64,000 bases of DNA from Sphingomonas sp. PP-CE-1G-424 (GTDB lineage: Bacteria > Pseudomonadota > Alphaproteobacteria > Sphingomonadales > Sphingomonadaceae): the NCBI RefSeq assembly GCF_004341085.1, contig NZ_SLXW01000002.1, positions 682,001-746,000 on the forward strand, in the 5' to 3' direction. The translations under genes and the position numbers were made by a program. Under the pieces are notes generated by a model that was not told the origin of the DNA, ran no database searches, and saw nothing but the letters and a program-made list of their open reading frames with translations. This document shows, in pieces, positions 23,599 through 31,477 of this stretch (positions within the stretch are counted from its first letter, which is position 1; each line of letters opens with the position of its first letter).

Positions 23599-24675
23599 CT
23601 ACATCGCCAGCGCGCGATCGTAGCCGGTGAGTTCGAGATACCCCCGGCCGCCACGCGTGCGCACCGCACCCTCCCAATAGACCGGTAGTCCGCTGCGGCG
23701 CGCGTCGAGTTCCTGCGCGGCGAACATCGGCGTCAGGCGCCAGCGCTGAATCCGATTGGCGATCCGCACGCTGAGCTCCTGCGCCACCGGATAGGTCGCG
23801 CCGGTCGCCTTGCTCCGCCACGTCGCGAGCGGGCGGAACGCGACGTCGTCGGGCCCGAACACCGTCGTCGTGCCATCGGCGCGGCGCAGCGACCCGCCCG
23901 TCCACAGGATACCGCCCCCCTTGCGGCGGATCCGGAACGCCATCAGTGCCGAGCCGTCGTCGAAGTTGAGCCCCGTCCAGTCCCAGCCTTGCGCGGTCGG
24001 CGCGAGATAGTTGGACGACCATTCGCGATCGAGCCACGCCTCGCCGCGCACCGCGACCGCTCGCCCGCCGCGCATCACCCGCCCGGTCACGTGCAGATGC
24101 GGGATCGAGTAATAATAGCTCGCTTCCTCGGGCCGAGGCCCCTTCTGGCTATAGCCGCCACGGCCCTGCGGCAGCGGCGGCTGCGTCGGCTGGAGATCGA
24201 GCGCCAGACCGAACCCATCGGCGGTCACGCGCGTCGTCCAATGCCCCTCCTTCGCGCGCAGCATCCGCCAGTCGCGGATCGCGATATCGGCATCGCCGGT
24301 ACGCGCCTGCGCCAGGCCGAACCCGGCGCGCGCGGCGCGCTCGCCGTGGAGCAATCTTCCAGTCGCGGGATCGGACAGCGCGGCGTGCGCGAACAGCACC
24401 TGGTTCGGCGCGAACCGGCTCGGATTGCGCGCCTCGCCCGGCGGCCGCGTGCGGAAGAAGGTGACCTGAAAGCCGAGATCCTCGCCCGCATCGGTCTTCA
24501 GCCAGCCGGTGACGTACCACCATTCGGTGCGGAACTGCGGATGCGCACCGTGATCGGCGGGGAAACGCAGCACGATACCGGGCTGGACGACGGGGTAGGG
24601 CGTCGCGGCGGGCGCGGCGACGCCGACCGTTGCGATGAAGCCGAGCAACAACGGCAGCGTGCGGCGCATCACCAA
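23599..24675 (-). CDS. AttH/CrtC-like lipocalin-domain protein
   Basis: A 358-residue protein with a signal peptide (RRTLPLLLGFIATVGVAAPA). The mature protein has the AttH or carotenoid-1,2-hydratase-like lipocalin signature: FPADHGAHPQFRTEWWYVTG, GFQVTFFRTR, and a central EAWLDREWSS stretch. In many proteobacteria this protein is encoded with an ABC permease and ATPase, as here, where it probably serves a periplasmic role in an envelope transport system. The start overlaps the end of the permease gene. A carotenoid hydratase function is unlikely on context. Confidence 0.8.
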   Translation of the reverse strand: MVMRRTLPLLLGFIATVGVAAPAATPYPVVQPGIVLRFPADHGAHPQFRTEWWYVTGWLKTDAGEDLGFQVTFFRTRPPGEARNPSRFAPNQVLFAHAALSDPATGRLLHGERAARAGFGLAQARTGDADIAIRDWRMLRAKEGHWTTRVTADGFGLALDLQPTQPPLPQGRGGYSQKGPRPEEASYYYSIPHLHVTGRVMRGGRAVAVRGEAWLDREWSSNYLAPTAQGWDWTGLNFDDGSALMAFRIRRKGGGILWTGGSLRRADGTTTVFGPDDVAFRPLATWRSKATGATYPVAQELSVRIANRIQRWRLTPMFAAQELDARRSGLPVYWEGAVRTRGGRGYLELTGYDRALAM

Positions 24676-27221
24676 TCCTCCCGTACCGATTGCACCGCGC
24701 TGTTCGCGGTCGCGCGGCGTCCTGCGAGCACGGCGGTGATCGCGGCCGCCCCGGTCAGCGCCGCGGCTACCCCGAGCAGCGTCTCGTAGGGAATTCGCGT
24801 CGTCATCGTCCAGTTGAACGACTGGGGATTGATGACGTGGATCAGCACCTGCGACAGGATCAGTCCCAGCCCGATCCCGGCGAGCGCGCCCGTCAGTCCG
24901 ACGATCGCGCCTTCGATCCCTAGCATTGCGGTCAACTGGCGCCGCGTCAGCCCGAGATGCCGCAGCATCCCGAACTCGCGTTCGCGCGCAATCGTCTGCG
25001 CCGACATCGTGGCCGCGACGCCGGCCAGCCCCACCAGGATCGCGACGGCTTCGAGCAGATAGGTCACCGCGAAACTGCGGTCGAAGAGCGTCAGCGCGAG
25101 TTTCCTCAGCGTTGCCGGGCGACCGACCTCGACCTGATCGCGCAGGCTTGCAGGCAAGCGCGCGGTCATCGCGTCGGCGAGCTTGCCGATATCCTCGCCG
25201 GGCCTGACCATCGCCGAAATCTCGTCGCGGCCCTCGTCGCCGGTGAGCCGCTGGTAATCGCCCTCGTCGATCAGCACCGCGCCCGCTTGCCGTCCGTAAT
25301 CGCGCCAGACGCCCGCGACCACGAACCGGGTCCGTCCGGCGATCGGCAGCGTGATGGTCTCATCCGGATCCCAGCCGTATAGCCGTTGCGCGGGTTCGGA
25401 GACCCAGACGGGTAGCGTGTTGGCGGGCAAGGCCGACCCCTTCGCGATCAGGACCAGCAGCGGATCGCGACCGCCGCGTTCGGGACGCGCGATCAGGCTG
25501 ATCGGCGGACGATCGGGCGTGATGGTCAGCGGGATCTGGCGGCTGAAGGCGAGCCGCACGACGCCGGGCGTGGTGGCGAGACGAGTCCGCGTTGCCGGAT
25601 CGAAACTCGCGCCCGCGGTCGTGCGCAGATACAGATCGGCGCCCAGCACCTGCCCGAGCCATTCGTCGACCGCGCCGCGAAAGCTGGTCACCATCGTCGC
25701 CATCGCGATCATCAGCGCGGTCGACGCGACGATCCCGCACAGCGCGGTCGCCGACTCACCGGGGGCACCGTGGAGATGGCGGATCGCCAACATCCCGGGC
25801 ACGCTACCGCGCGTTCGCTTCGCCATCGGCGCGAGCAGCGTCCGGGCGAACCACGGCACGCCGGCGACTCCGCCCGCGAGCATCGCCGCCATCCCGGCAA
25901 AGCCGAACAGCGGGAGCCCGTTTATCGCTGGCAGCATCGCCACGCCGCCACCGACCAGCAACAGCGCGGCGGCGGGCCACCACGGCACGGCACGGCGCGG
26001 GTCGAGGACGTCGCCTGCGTTCTTCAACGCGGCGGCGGGCGCGGCGCGGGCGGCGGCGCGCGCGGGCAGCGCGCTACCCAGAACCGCGGCGAGTAGCCCG
26101 AGCGCGAAGAAGCCGAGCGCCGCGGCGGGCTGAAACACGACATGCGCCGCGCCGCCACCGAAATAGCCCGCGCCTAGATCGCCGCCGAACCAGTGCAGCG
26201 CCGCCCAGGCGAGGCCATAGCCTGCGGCGAGGCCCGCCGATGCGCCGACCAGGCCGATCGCCAGCCCTTCGACGACGACCGCCGCGACGATCCCGCCACG
26301 CGGCATGCCAAGCGTCCGCAGCAACGCGAACGCGCGCTGGCGACGGACCACCGACAGCGACTGCGCGGAATAGACGAGGAAACCGCCGGTCAGCAGCGCC
26401 ACCAGCGCCAGCATGTCGAGGTTGACCCGGTACGCGCGCGACAGCGAGTCGCCCTGCGCGTTCTGCGTCTGCGCGGTGGAGAGGATCGCATCGGCGGGAA
26501 GGATCGCGCGCAATGCCGACTCCGCGGCGGGCCGATCCGCCAGCGCCAGGTCGATCCGGTCGACCCGGCCGAGACGCCCGAACCGCCACTGCGCGGCGGC
26601 GATGTCGATCACCGCGATCGCGGTTGCGGCGTCGGACGCGGGCAGCGTGCCGGCGATACGCAGCGGCACCGACCGGCCGTTCGCGGTCACCACGATGCGT
26701 CGCCCGACCGCGGTCCTGGCCTGCGTCAGCGCGGCCCGCGACAGGAACACCGAGTCCTCGTTGAACGGGGTGTCGTTGGACTCGTCCTGTCCCAGACCCG
26801 GAGGACGCACGCCGATCAGCGACGGCGTTACCATCGCCGCACGGATCACGTCGACCCCGAGCAGCGTCAGCCGGGTCTTGCCGATCCGCGCATCCAACGT
26901 GACCACCGGGCTCGCATCGGCGACGCCGTCGGCGCGTGCCACGCGCGCATAGAGCCGTTCGTCGATGCCGAGCGGGCTGGTCGCGCGGACCGACAGTTCG
27001 GCCGCACCGCTGACGCCGCGCATCGCTCCGTCGAACGCCGCCAGCGCCGATCCGTTGACCAAATGCACCGCGAAGCCGAGCGCCACGCCGACCAGGATCG
27101 CGACCGCGGTCAGCAGGAAGCGGGCAGGGTGGAACCGCCACTCGCCGCCGATCAGCCAGCCGAGCGCCAGGCGGCTCGAGCGCAGGCCTGGTTCACCCCG
27201 TTCGCCTGGCTTAAACGCCAC
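24669..27221 (-). CDS. FtsX-type ABC transporter permease
   Basis: An 850-residue permease with the layout of large FtsX/MacB-family proteins. An N-terminal TM (about 30-50) is followed by a large periplasmic region, three TMs near 265-400 in the first half, further TMs near 415-460, a second periplasmic region, and three C-terminal TMs near 730-835. LLEAVAILVGLAGVAATMSAQTIAREREFGMLRHLGL is the typical cytosolic coupling motif. It works with the ATPase encoded just upstream, with which it overlaps by 11 bases. Substrate unknown; related systems move lipids, lipoproteins or peptides across the envelope. Confidence 0.88.
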   Translation of the reverse strand: MAFKPGERGEPGLRSSRLALGWLIGGEWRFHPARFLLTAVAILVGVALGFAVHLVNGSALAAFDGAMRGVSGAAELSVRATSPLGIDERLYARVARADGVADASPVVTLDARIGKTRLTLLGVDVIRAAMVTPSLIGVRPPGLGQDESNDTPFNEDSVFLSRAALTQARTAVGRRIVVTANGRSVPLRIAGTLPASDAATAIAVIDIAAAQWRFGRLGRVDRIDLALADRPAAESALRAILPADAILSTAQTQNAQGDSLSRAYRVNLDMLALVALLTGGFLVYSAQSLSVVRRQRAFALLRTLGMPRGGIVAAVVVEGLAIGLVGASAGLAAGYGLAWAALHWFGGDLGAGYFGGGAAHVVFQPAAALGFFALGLLAAVLGSALPARAAARAAPAAALKNAGDVLDPRRAVPWWPAAALLLVGGGVAMLPAINGLPLFGFAGMAAMLAGGVAGVPWFARTLLAPMAKRTRGSVPGMLAIRHLHGAPGESATALCGIVASTALMIAMATMVTSFRGAVDEWLGQVLGADLYLRTTAGASFDPATRTRLATTPGVVRLAFSRQIPLTITPDRPPISLIARPERGGRDPLLVLIAKGSALPANTLPVWVSEPAQRLYGWDPDETITLPIAGRTRFVVAGVWRDYGRQAGAVLIDEGDYQRLTGDEGRDEISAMVRPGEDIGKLADAMTARLPASLRDQVEVGRPATLRKLALTLFDRSFAVTYLLEAVAILVGLAGVAATMSAQTIAREREFGMLRHLGLTRRQLTAMLGIEGAIVGLTGALAGIGLGLILSQVLIHVINPQSFNWTMTTRIPYETLLGVAAALTGAAAITAVLAGRRATANSAVQSVREDW

Positions 27222-27897
27222 GGTGCTCCACCAGCCCGTCGCGTCCGAGCGTCAGCACGCGGTCGGCGATCGCCGCGGTCGCTGCCGAATGCGTCACCAT
27301 GATCCCCGCCGCGCCGTTGCCGCGCACCGCGTCGGCGAACAACGCGAGCACGCGCGCCGCCGTCTCGGGGTCGAGATTGCCGGTCGGTTCGTCGGCGAGG
27401 ATCAGCGCAGGCCGATGCACGAGCGCGCGGGCGATCGCGACGCGCTGCAATTCGCCGCCCGACAGATCGCGCGCATAGCCGTCGCCGCGGCCACCAAGAC
27501 CGACCGCATCGAGCATCGCTTCCGCGCGCGCCTTGGCCGCACCGGCATCGGGCGCAATCAACGCGAGTGGCAGCGCGACGTTCTGCTGCAACGTCAGATA
27601 GGGCAGGATGTGGAAGGCCTGGAACACGAAGCCGATCCGCTCGCGCCGCAGCCGCGTCCGCGCGGTTTCGTCGAGCGGACCTAGCTCCACGCCGTCGATC
27701 GCGACGCTGCCTTCATCGGCGTCGTCGAGCCCGGCGAGGATGTTGAGCAAGGTCGACTTGCCGACCCCGGATTCGCCGATGATCGCGACCAACTCGCCGC
27801 CTGCGACCTCGAGATCGAGATGCTCGAACAGCCGCCGCGGTCCCGGCACCGATTTGCCGAGCGCCTTGACCGACAACAGGGGCGCGGATTCGCTCAT
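27211..27897 (-). CDS. LolD/MacB-type ABC transporter ATP-binding protein
   Basis: A 228-residue ATPase starting MSESAPLLSVKAL. It has Walker A GESGVGKST, a Q-loop in VFQAFHILPYLTLQQNVALPL, signature LSGGELQRVAIARAL, Walker B LILADEPTGNLD and switch His (VTHSA). The sequence is of the LolD/MacB/FtsE subclass that pairs with FtsX-type permeases, and the permease gene overlaps its end. A longer upstream frame exists but contains no domain and is rejected as start. First gene of a three-gene operon. Confidence 0.92.
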   Translation of the reverse strand: MSESAPLLSVKALGKSVPGPRRLFEHLDLEVAGGELVAIIGESGVGKSTLLNILAGLDDADEGSVAIDGVELGPLDETARTRLRRERIGFVFQAFHILPYLTLQQNVALPLALIAPDAGAAKARAEAMLDAVGLGGRGDGYARDLSGGELQRVAIARALVHRPALILADEPTGNLDPETAARVLALFADAVRGNGAAGIMVTHSAATAAIADRVLTLGRDGLVEHRGV

Positions 27898-28067
27898 GTC
27901 CCAAGCCGTGCAGGAGGAGGGCGGGGTGGGCAAGTCCGATTTAGCGGATATCGCTGGATCCTGTTCATCGATGTTACTGCCCCGGTATTTCATGCCGGTA
28001 TTCCGCCGCTTGCCCGCGCGGCTCCGCTCCTGCACGATCGCCGTAACGAGAAACGCGAGAGGGTCCG

Positions 28068-29234
28068 ATGGCGCAGTACGGTGATTTCCAGAACGCGATC
28101 TATGGCGCGGGCCTGCGCGGTGTCGTGCCGAAGCTGCCGGTCGATTTCGCAACGCTCGAACGGCGCGCCAGCGCGGCGCTGCCGCCCGCGGTGCTGTCGT
28201 ATCTCCAGGGTGGGTGCGGCGACGAGTTCACGCAGGACGAGAATGCGCGCGCCTTTAGCCATTGGGGCCTAGTGCCGCGGATGATGGTCGACTGCCGGAC
28301 TCGCGACCTGTCGGTCGAGCTGTTCGGGATGGCGCTGCCGACGCCGCTGTTCATGGCCCCGGTCGGGATCAACGGCATTTGCACGCAGGACCAGCACGGC
28401 GATCTCGCCGCCGCGCGCGCTTCGGCGATGACCGGCGTGCCGCTGATGGCGTCGACGCTGTCGAACGATCCGCTCGAAACCGTGGCGCAAGCATTGGGCG
28501 ACACGCCCGGGTTCTTCCAGCTCTACACGCCGAAGGACGTCGGCGTCGCCGAGAGCCTGGTGCACCGCGCGGAGGCGGCGGGGTACAAGGCGATCGTCGT
28601 GACGCTCGACACCTGGGTGACCGGCTGGCGACCGCGCGACCTGAATGCGGCGAACTTCCCGCAGCTTCGCGGCCATGTGCTGATGAATTACTTCTCCGAC
28701 CCCGCCTTCCGCAAACTGCTCGCTAAATCGCCCGAGGAAGATTCCGCGGCGGCGATCGGCGCGTGGGCGGCGACGTTCGGACGCGTGCTGACCTGGGCGG
28801 ACATGCCGTGGCTGCGATCGCTCACCAAACTGCCGATCGTGCTGAAAGGCATTTGCCACCCCGACGATGCGCGCCGCGCGGTCGACGAGGGCGCGGACGG
28901 GATCTACTGCTCCAACCACGGCGGACGCCAGGCGAATGGCGGGATCGCCGCGATCGACATGCTCGCCGATGTCGTCTCCGCCTCGGGCTCGACGCCGGTG
29001 CTGTTCGATTCGGGCGTGCGGTCCGGCACCGATGTCGTGAAGGCACTCGCGCTCGGTGCCACCGCGGTCGGGGTCGGCCGCCCTTATACCTACGGTCTGG
29101 CGCTTGATGGCGCGGACGGCGCGGCGCACGTCCTGAAGTGCCTGCTCGCTGAGGCCGACCTGCTGATGGCGGTCAACGGATACCAGAGCATCGCCGACGT
29201 GCGTAAGGCCGGCGCGGTTCGCCAGCCGCGCTGA
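28068..29234 (+). CDS. FMN-dependent alpha-hydroxy-acid oxidase/dehydrogenase
   Basis: A 388-residue protein of the glycolate oxidase/lactate dehydrogenase (FMN) family. Features: SYLQGGCGDEFTQ near residue 45, LFMAPVGINGI, FFQLYTPKD, VVTLDTWVTGWRPRDL, IVLKGI (catalytic-loop Lys), and the active-site motif SNHGGRQ, followed by FDSGVRSG and GRPYTYGLA. It oxidises an L-2-hydroxy acid such as lactate, glycolate or mandelate; the substrate cannot be read off. It stands alone between the ABC operon and a convergent DUF1989 gene. Confidence 0.9.
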   Translation: MAQYGDFQNAIYGAGLRGVVPKLPVDFATLERRASAALPPAVLSYLQGGCGDEFTQDENARAFSHWGLVPRMMVDCRTRDLSVELFGMALPTPLFMAPVGINGICTQDQHGDLAAARASAMTGVPLMASTLSNDPLETVAQALGDTPGFFQLYTPKDVGVAESLVHRAEAAGYKAIVVTLDTWVTGWRPRDLNAANFPQLRGHVLMNYFSDPAFRKLLAKSPEEDSAAAIGAWAATFGRVLTWADMPWLRSLTKLPIVLKGICHPDDARRAVDEGADGIYCSNHGGRQANGGIAAIDMLADVVSASGSTPVLFDSGVRSGTDVVKALALGATAVGVGRPYTYGLALDGADGAAHVLKCLLAEADLLMAVNGYQSIADVRKAGAVRQPR

Positions 29235-29237
29235 GGC

Positions 29238-29825
29238 TCAGTCGATGCGGTACTGGATCGGCTTGAAACTGCCGCCGTTCGATTGCAGTGCGGAGCAGGC
29301 GGTCATGCCGATCACGAGGTCCATCGCCGCGCGGAAGACGATCGTGTCGCCGGCCTTGCTCAGCGGCGGTTCGACCGTGAACGTGCCCGTTTCGCCATTG
29401 ATCGGCACGTTCATGAAGCAGTTGAACGCCACCGGGATCTGGTCGGGCTCGATATCCCAGGGCGCGAGCGCCTCGGCCAGGTTGCCGAAACAGCCGCGAT
29501 GCGGATCGGTATCGCCATAGATGATCGCGAAGGTTTCCTTCGAACACGGCGTCAGCAGGAAATCATGCCGGCCCACATCGTCAGAAACGATCTCCAGCAT
29601 CACGTTGCTGCGGTTCGAATAGAGCAAGTCGCCGGTCGTAAGGTACAACCGGCTAGCATAATCGAGCGTCCGCCCCGACGAGATCGCCTCGCGAACGTCC
29701 GCGCGGTTGTAGGCGAGCAAGTCCGATACCTGGCGGCCTTCCGGATCGATCACGGTCAGAGTCTGCCCCTTGTCGAGCGTGAACCCTGCCCCAGAACGCG
29801 GGGGGATCGTCTTGATGTCAGCCAC
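29238..29825 (-). CDS. DUF1989 (urea carboxylase-associated family) protein
   Basis: A 195-residue protein with the DUF1989 features IPPRSGAGFTLDKGQTLTVID, GRQVSDLLAYN, FLLTPCSKETF, RGCFGNLAEALAPW and FNCFMNVPI. These proteins are often encoded with urea or allophanate carboxylases, but here no such gene is present. The start overlaps the stop of the YqcI/YcgG gene by 8 bases, so the two form a tight operon. Biochemical role unknown. Confidence 0.85.
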   Translation of the reverse strand: MADIKTIPPRSGAGFTLDKGQTLTVIDPEGRQVSDLLAYNRADVREAISSGRTLDYASRLYLTTGDLLYSNRSNVMLEIVSDDVGRHDFLLTPCSKETFAIIYGDTDPHRGCFGNLAEALAPWDIEPDQIPVAFNCFMNVPINGETGTFTVEPPLSKAGDTIVFRAAMDLVIGMTACSALQSNGGSFKPIQYRID

Positions 29826-30504
29826 GGGCTTCGCCTCGCTTGAAAGGGCATTTCCAGGATTCGTCGACGACGCGTCCGCTATACTGCCGTGCCTCGCTCG
29901 ATTCGCCGTGCCGCGCCAGCATCGGGTTCATAGAACCGGCATATTCGAGGTCGCGCGCGAGGATCGACGAGCGCAACTTGTCGTAGCGCTGCTGGTCACG
30001 CAGCACCTCGAACTGGTCATGCAGATTGAACACCATCGCGGGCGATTCGAACTTTCGCGCCGGACGGCTCGCATTGGGATGCAGGCCGACCACGAAGAAC
30101 GCCTCGCCGGCAAAGCTGAGTGAAAAATGCGGATCGTCGGGATCGCTGCTAACCGACGGGTCGGGACGATAGCCAAGCCACTCGTCCTTGTCGCTAAGCG
30201 ACTGGGCCCGCGCCCAAAGATGCGCTTCGAACTCTTCTTCCGACAGTAGGGCAGGCGCCTCGAACAGGATAATGAGCGTTCGGAAGATCGCGCGATCTTC
30301 GCGGTATTTCCGCACCGTTTCACCCAGCGCGGGAGAAATTCTCATGTCATCCCAAGCGGATCGCACGTCGCGGGCGACCAGGATATCCATTTGGCCCTTG
30401 GCGAGCGCCGATTTGGCGCCGACGCACGGAAACTGCGGCGCCTGCACCGTTTCGATGAACTTGCGCGCGAGCGGATGATCGTTCTGGAAGATTGGCTGGT
30501 ACAT
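29818..30504 (-). CDS. YqcI/YcgG family protein (GntA-like heme N-hydroxylase family)
   Basis: A 228-residue protein starting MYQPIFQND. Hallmarks of YqcI/YcgG: FPCVGAKSALAKGQMDILVARDV, RTLIILFE, DKDEWLGYRPDPSVSSDP, SLSFAGEAFFVVGLHPNASRPAR, MVFNLHDQFEVLR and a C-terminal CPF. The family includes GntA, a heme enzyme that N-hydroxylates an arginine-like guanidino substrate in guanitoxin biosynthesis. Here it is co-encoded with DUF1989 and divergent from a Crp/Fnr regulator, with an FNR-type box between. N-hydroxylation of arginine or a relative is a reasonable hypothesis, not shown. Confidence 0.85.
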   Translation of the reverse strand: MYQPIFQNDHPLARKFIETVQAPQFPCVGAKSALAKGQMDILVARDVRSAWDDMRISPALGETVRKYREDRAIFRTLIILFEAPALLSEEEFEAHLWARAQSLSDKDEWLGYRPDPSVSSDPDDPHFSLSFAGEAFFVVGLHPNASRPARKFESPAMVFNLHDQFEVLRDQQRYDKLRSSILARDLEYAGSMNPMLARHGESSEARQYSGRVVDESWKCPFKRGEARG

Positions 30505-30556
30505 GGTCGGGGAGGAACCCGCGAACCGCCGCAATGTTTCGCATCCGGCACAACCT

Positions 30557-30570
30557 TTGATATTGATCAG
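30557..30570. promoter_or_regulatory. FNR/FixK-type box
   Basis: TTGATATTGATCAG matches the FNR/FixK consensus TTGAT-N4-ATCAA at nine of ten informative positions. It lies between the divergent starts of the YqcI/YcgG gene (30504) and the Crp/Fnr regulator gene (30645), the expected place for a site bound by that regulator or another member of the family. Confidence 0.5.
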
Positions 30571-30644
30571 TACGAATCCCGATCTGTTCTTCTATCGCGC
30601 GGGGCGGTACGAGGCCGGGCGGTACGGGACCGGGTGATGAAGGG

Positions 30645-31370
30645 GTGTCGATGATCTCGGAAAAGTTTCTCATGGGGCGCGGCCGCCATGAGCTGAGCAG
30701 CGAAGAAAAGCAGGTGCTGGAGGACGGCATCGAATCCGTGCGGCAGGTGCCCGCGCGCAAACAGATCGTCCGCGCGGGCGATCTGATCGAGACGAGCACG
30801 CTCCTGATCGAGGGCTTCGTGTGCCGGTATATGGACGATCGCGAAGGCCAGCGTCAGCTGGTCGCGGTGCACGTGCCGGGCGATTTCGTCGACCTCCACG
30901 CCTTCCCGATGAAGCGGCTCGATCACGACATCGCCACGCTGGGGCCGGTGAAGATCGCCTGCTTCGAACACCGCACGCTCCAGATGATCACCGAGCGCTA
31001 TCCGCATCTGACGAAAAAGCTGTGGTTCAGCACGCTGCTCGATGCGGCGATGCACCGCGAGTGGATCTTCCGGCTCGGGCGGCTCGGCGCCGAAGGGCGG
31101 ATCGCGCATCTGTTCTGCGAACTGAATGCGCGGCTCGAGATGATCGGGATGGCCGAGGACGGACAGTTCATGCTGCCGATGACGCAGCCGGATCTGGCGG
31201 AGGCGACGGGGTTGACGGGAGTCCACGTCAACCGCGTGCTGCGGGTGCTGCGCGAGCGTGAATTGCTGACGTTCAAGGGCGGGCAGGTCTGTATTCTCGA
31301 CCAGCAGAAACTCGCCAAGCTGGCCGAGTTCGAACCGCAATATCTGTACGGCACGCACACGGACGGGTGA
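30645..31370 (+). CDS. Crp/Fnr-family transcription regulator
   Basis: A 241-residue protein with an N-terminal cyclic-nucleotide-binding-like barrel (KQIVRAGD, LLIEGFVCRYMDDREGQRQLVAVHVPGDFVDL) and a C-terminal winged helix (MTQPDLAEATGLTGVHVNRVLRVLRERELL). The cysteine pattern of FNR oxygen sensors is absent; the cysteines present are isolated. This fits a sphingomonad-type Crp/Fnr regulator of unknown ligand. It is divergent from the YqcI/YcgG-DUF1989 operon and may control it through the box at 30557. Confidence 0.85.
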   Translation: MSMISEKFLMGRGRHELSSEEKQVLEDGIESVRQVPARKQIVRAGDLIETSTLLIEGFVCRYMDDREGQRQLVAVHVPGDFVDLHAFPMKRLDHDIATLGPVKIACFEHRTLQMITERYPHLTKKLWFSTLLDAAMHREWIFRLGRLGAEGRIAHLFCELNARLEMIGMAEDGQFMLPMTQPDLAEATGLTGVHVNRVLRVLRERELLTFKGGQVCILDQQKLAKLAEFEPQYLYGTHTDG

Positions 31371-31477
31371 ACCGGAATAGTGTCGCGGATCGGCGAAGAT
31401 CACGCTGGATCCTGCGGCAGGGTTCCGCATTGTGACTTTATCACTATGCTACCCGGGACATCGACCGGGAGATCCAT

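Noticed and set aside
23599..24675. Carotenoid 1,2-hydratase (CrtC) activity for the lipocalin-like protein
   Set aside because: The fold signature is shared with AttH-type proteins, and the ABC transporter operon context favours a transport-associated role.
31430..31450. CRP-like site TGTGA..TCAC before the M3 peptidase gene
   Set aside because: The spacer is five bases where CRP sites need six, and the rest of the consensus is missing.
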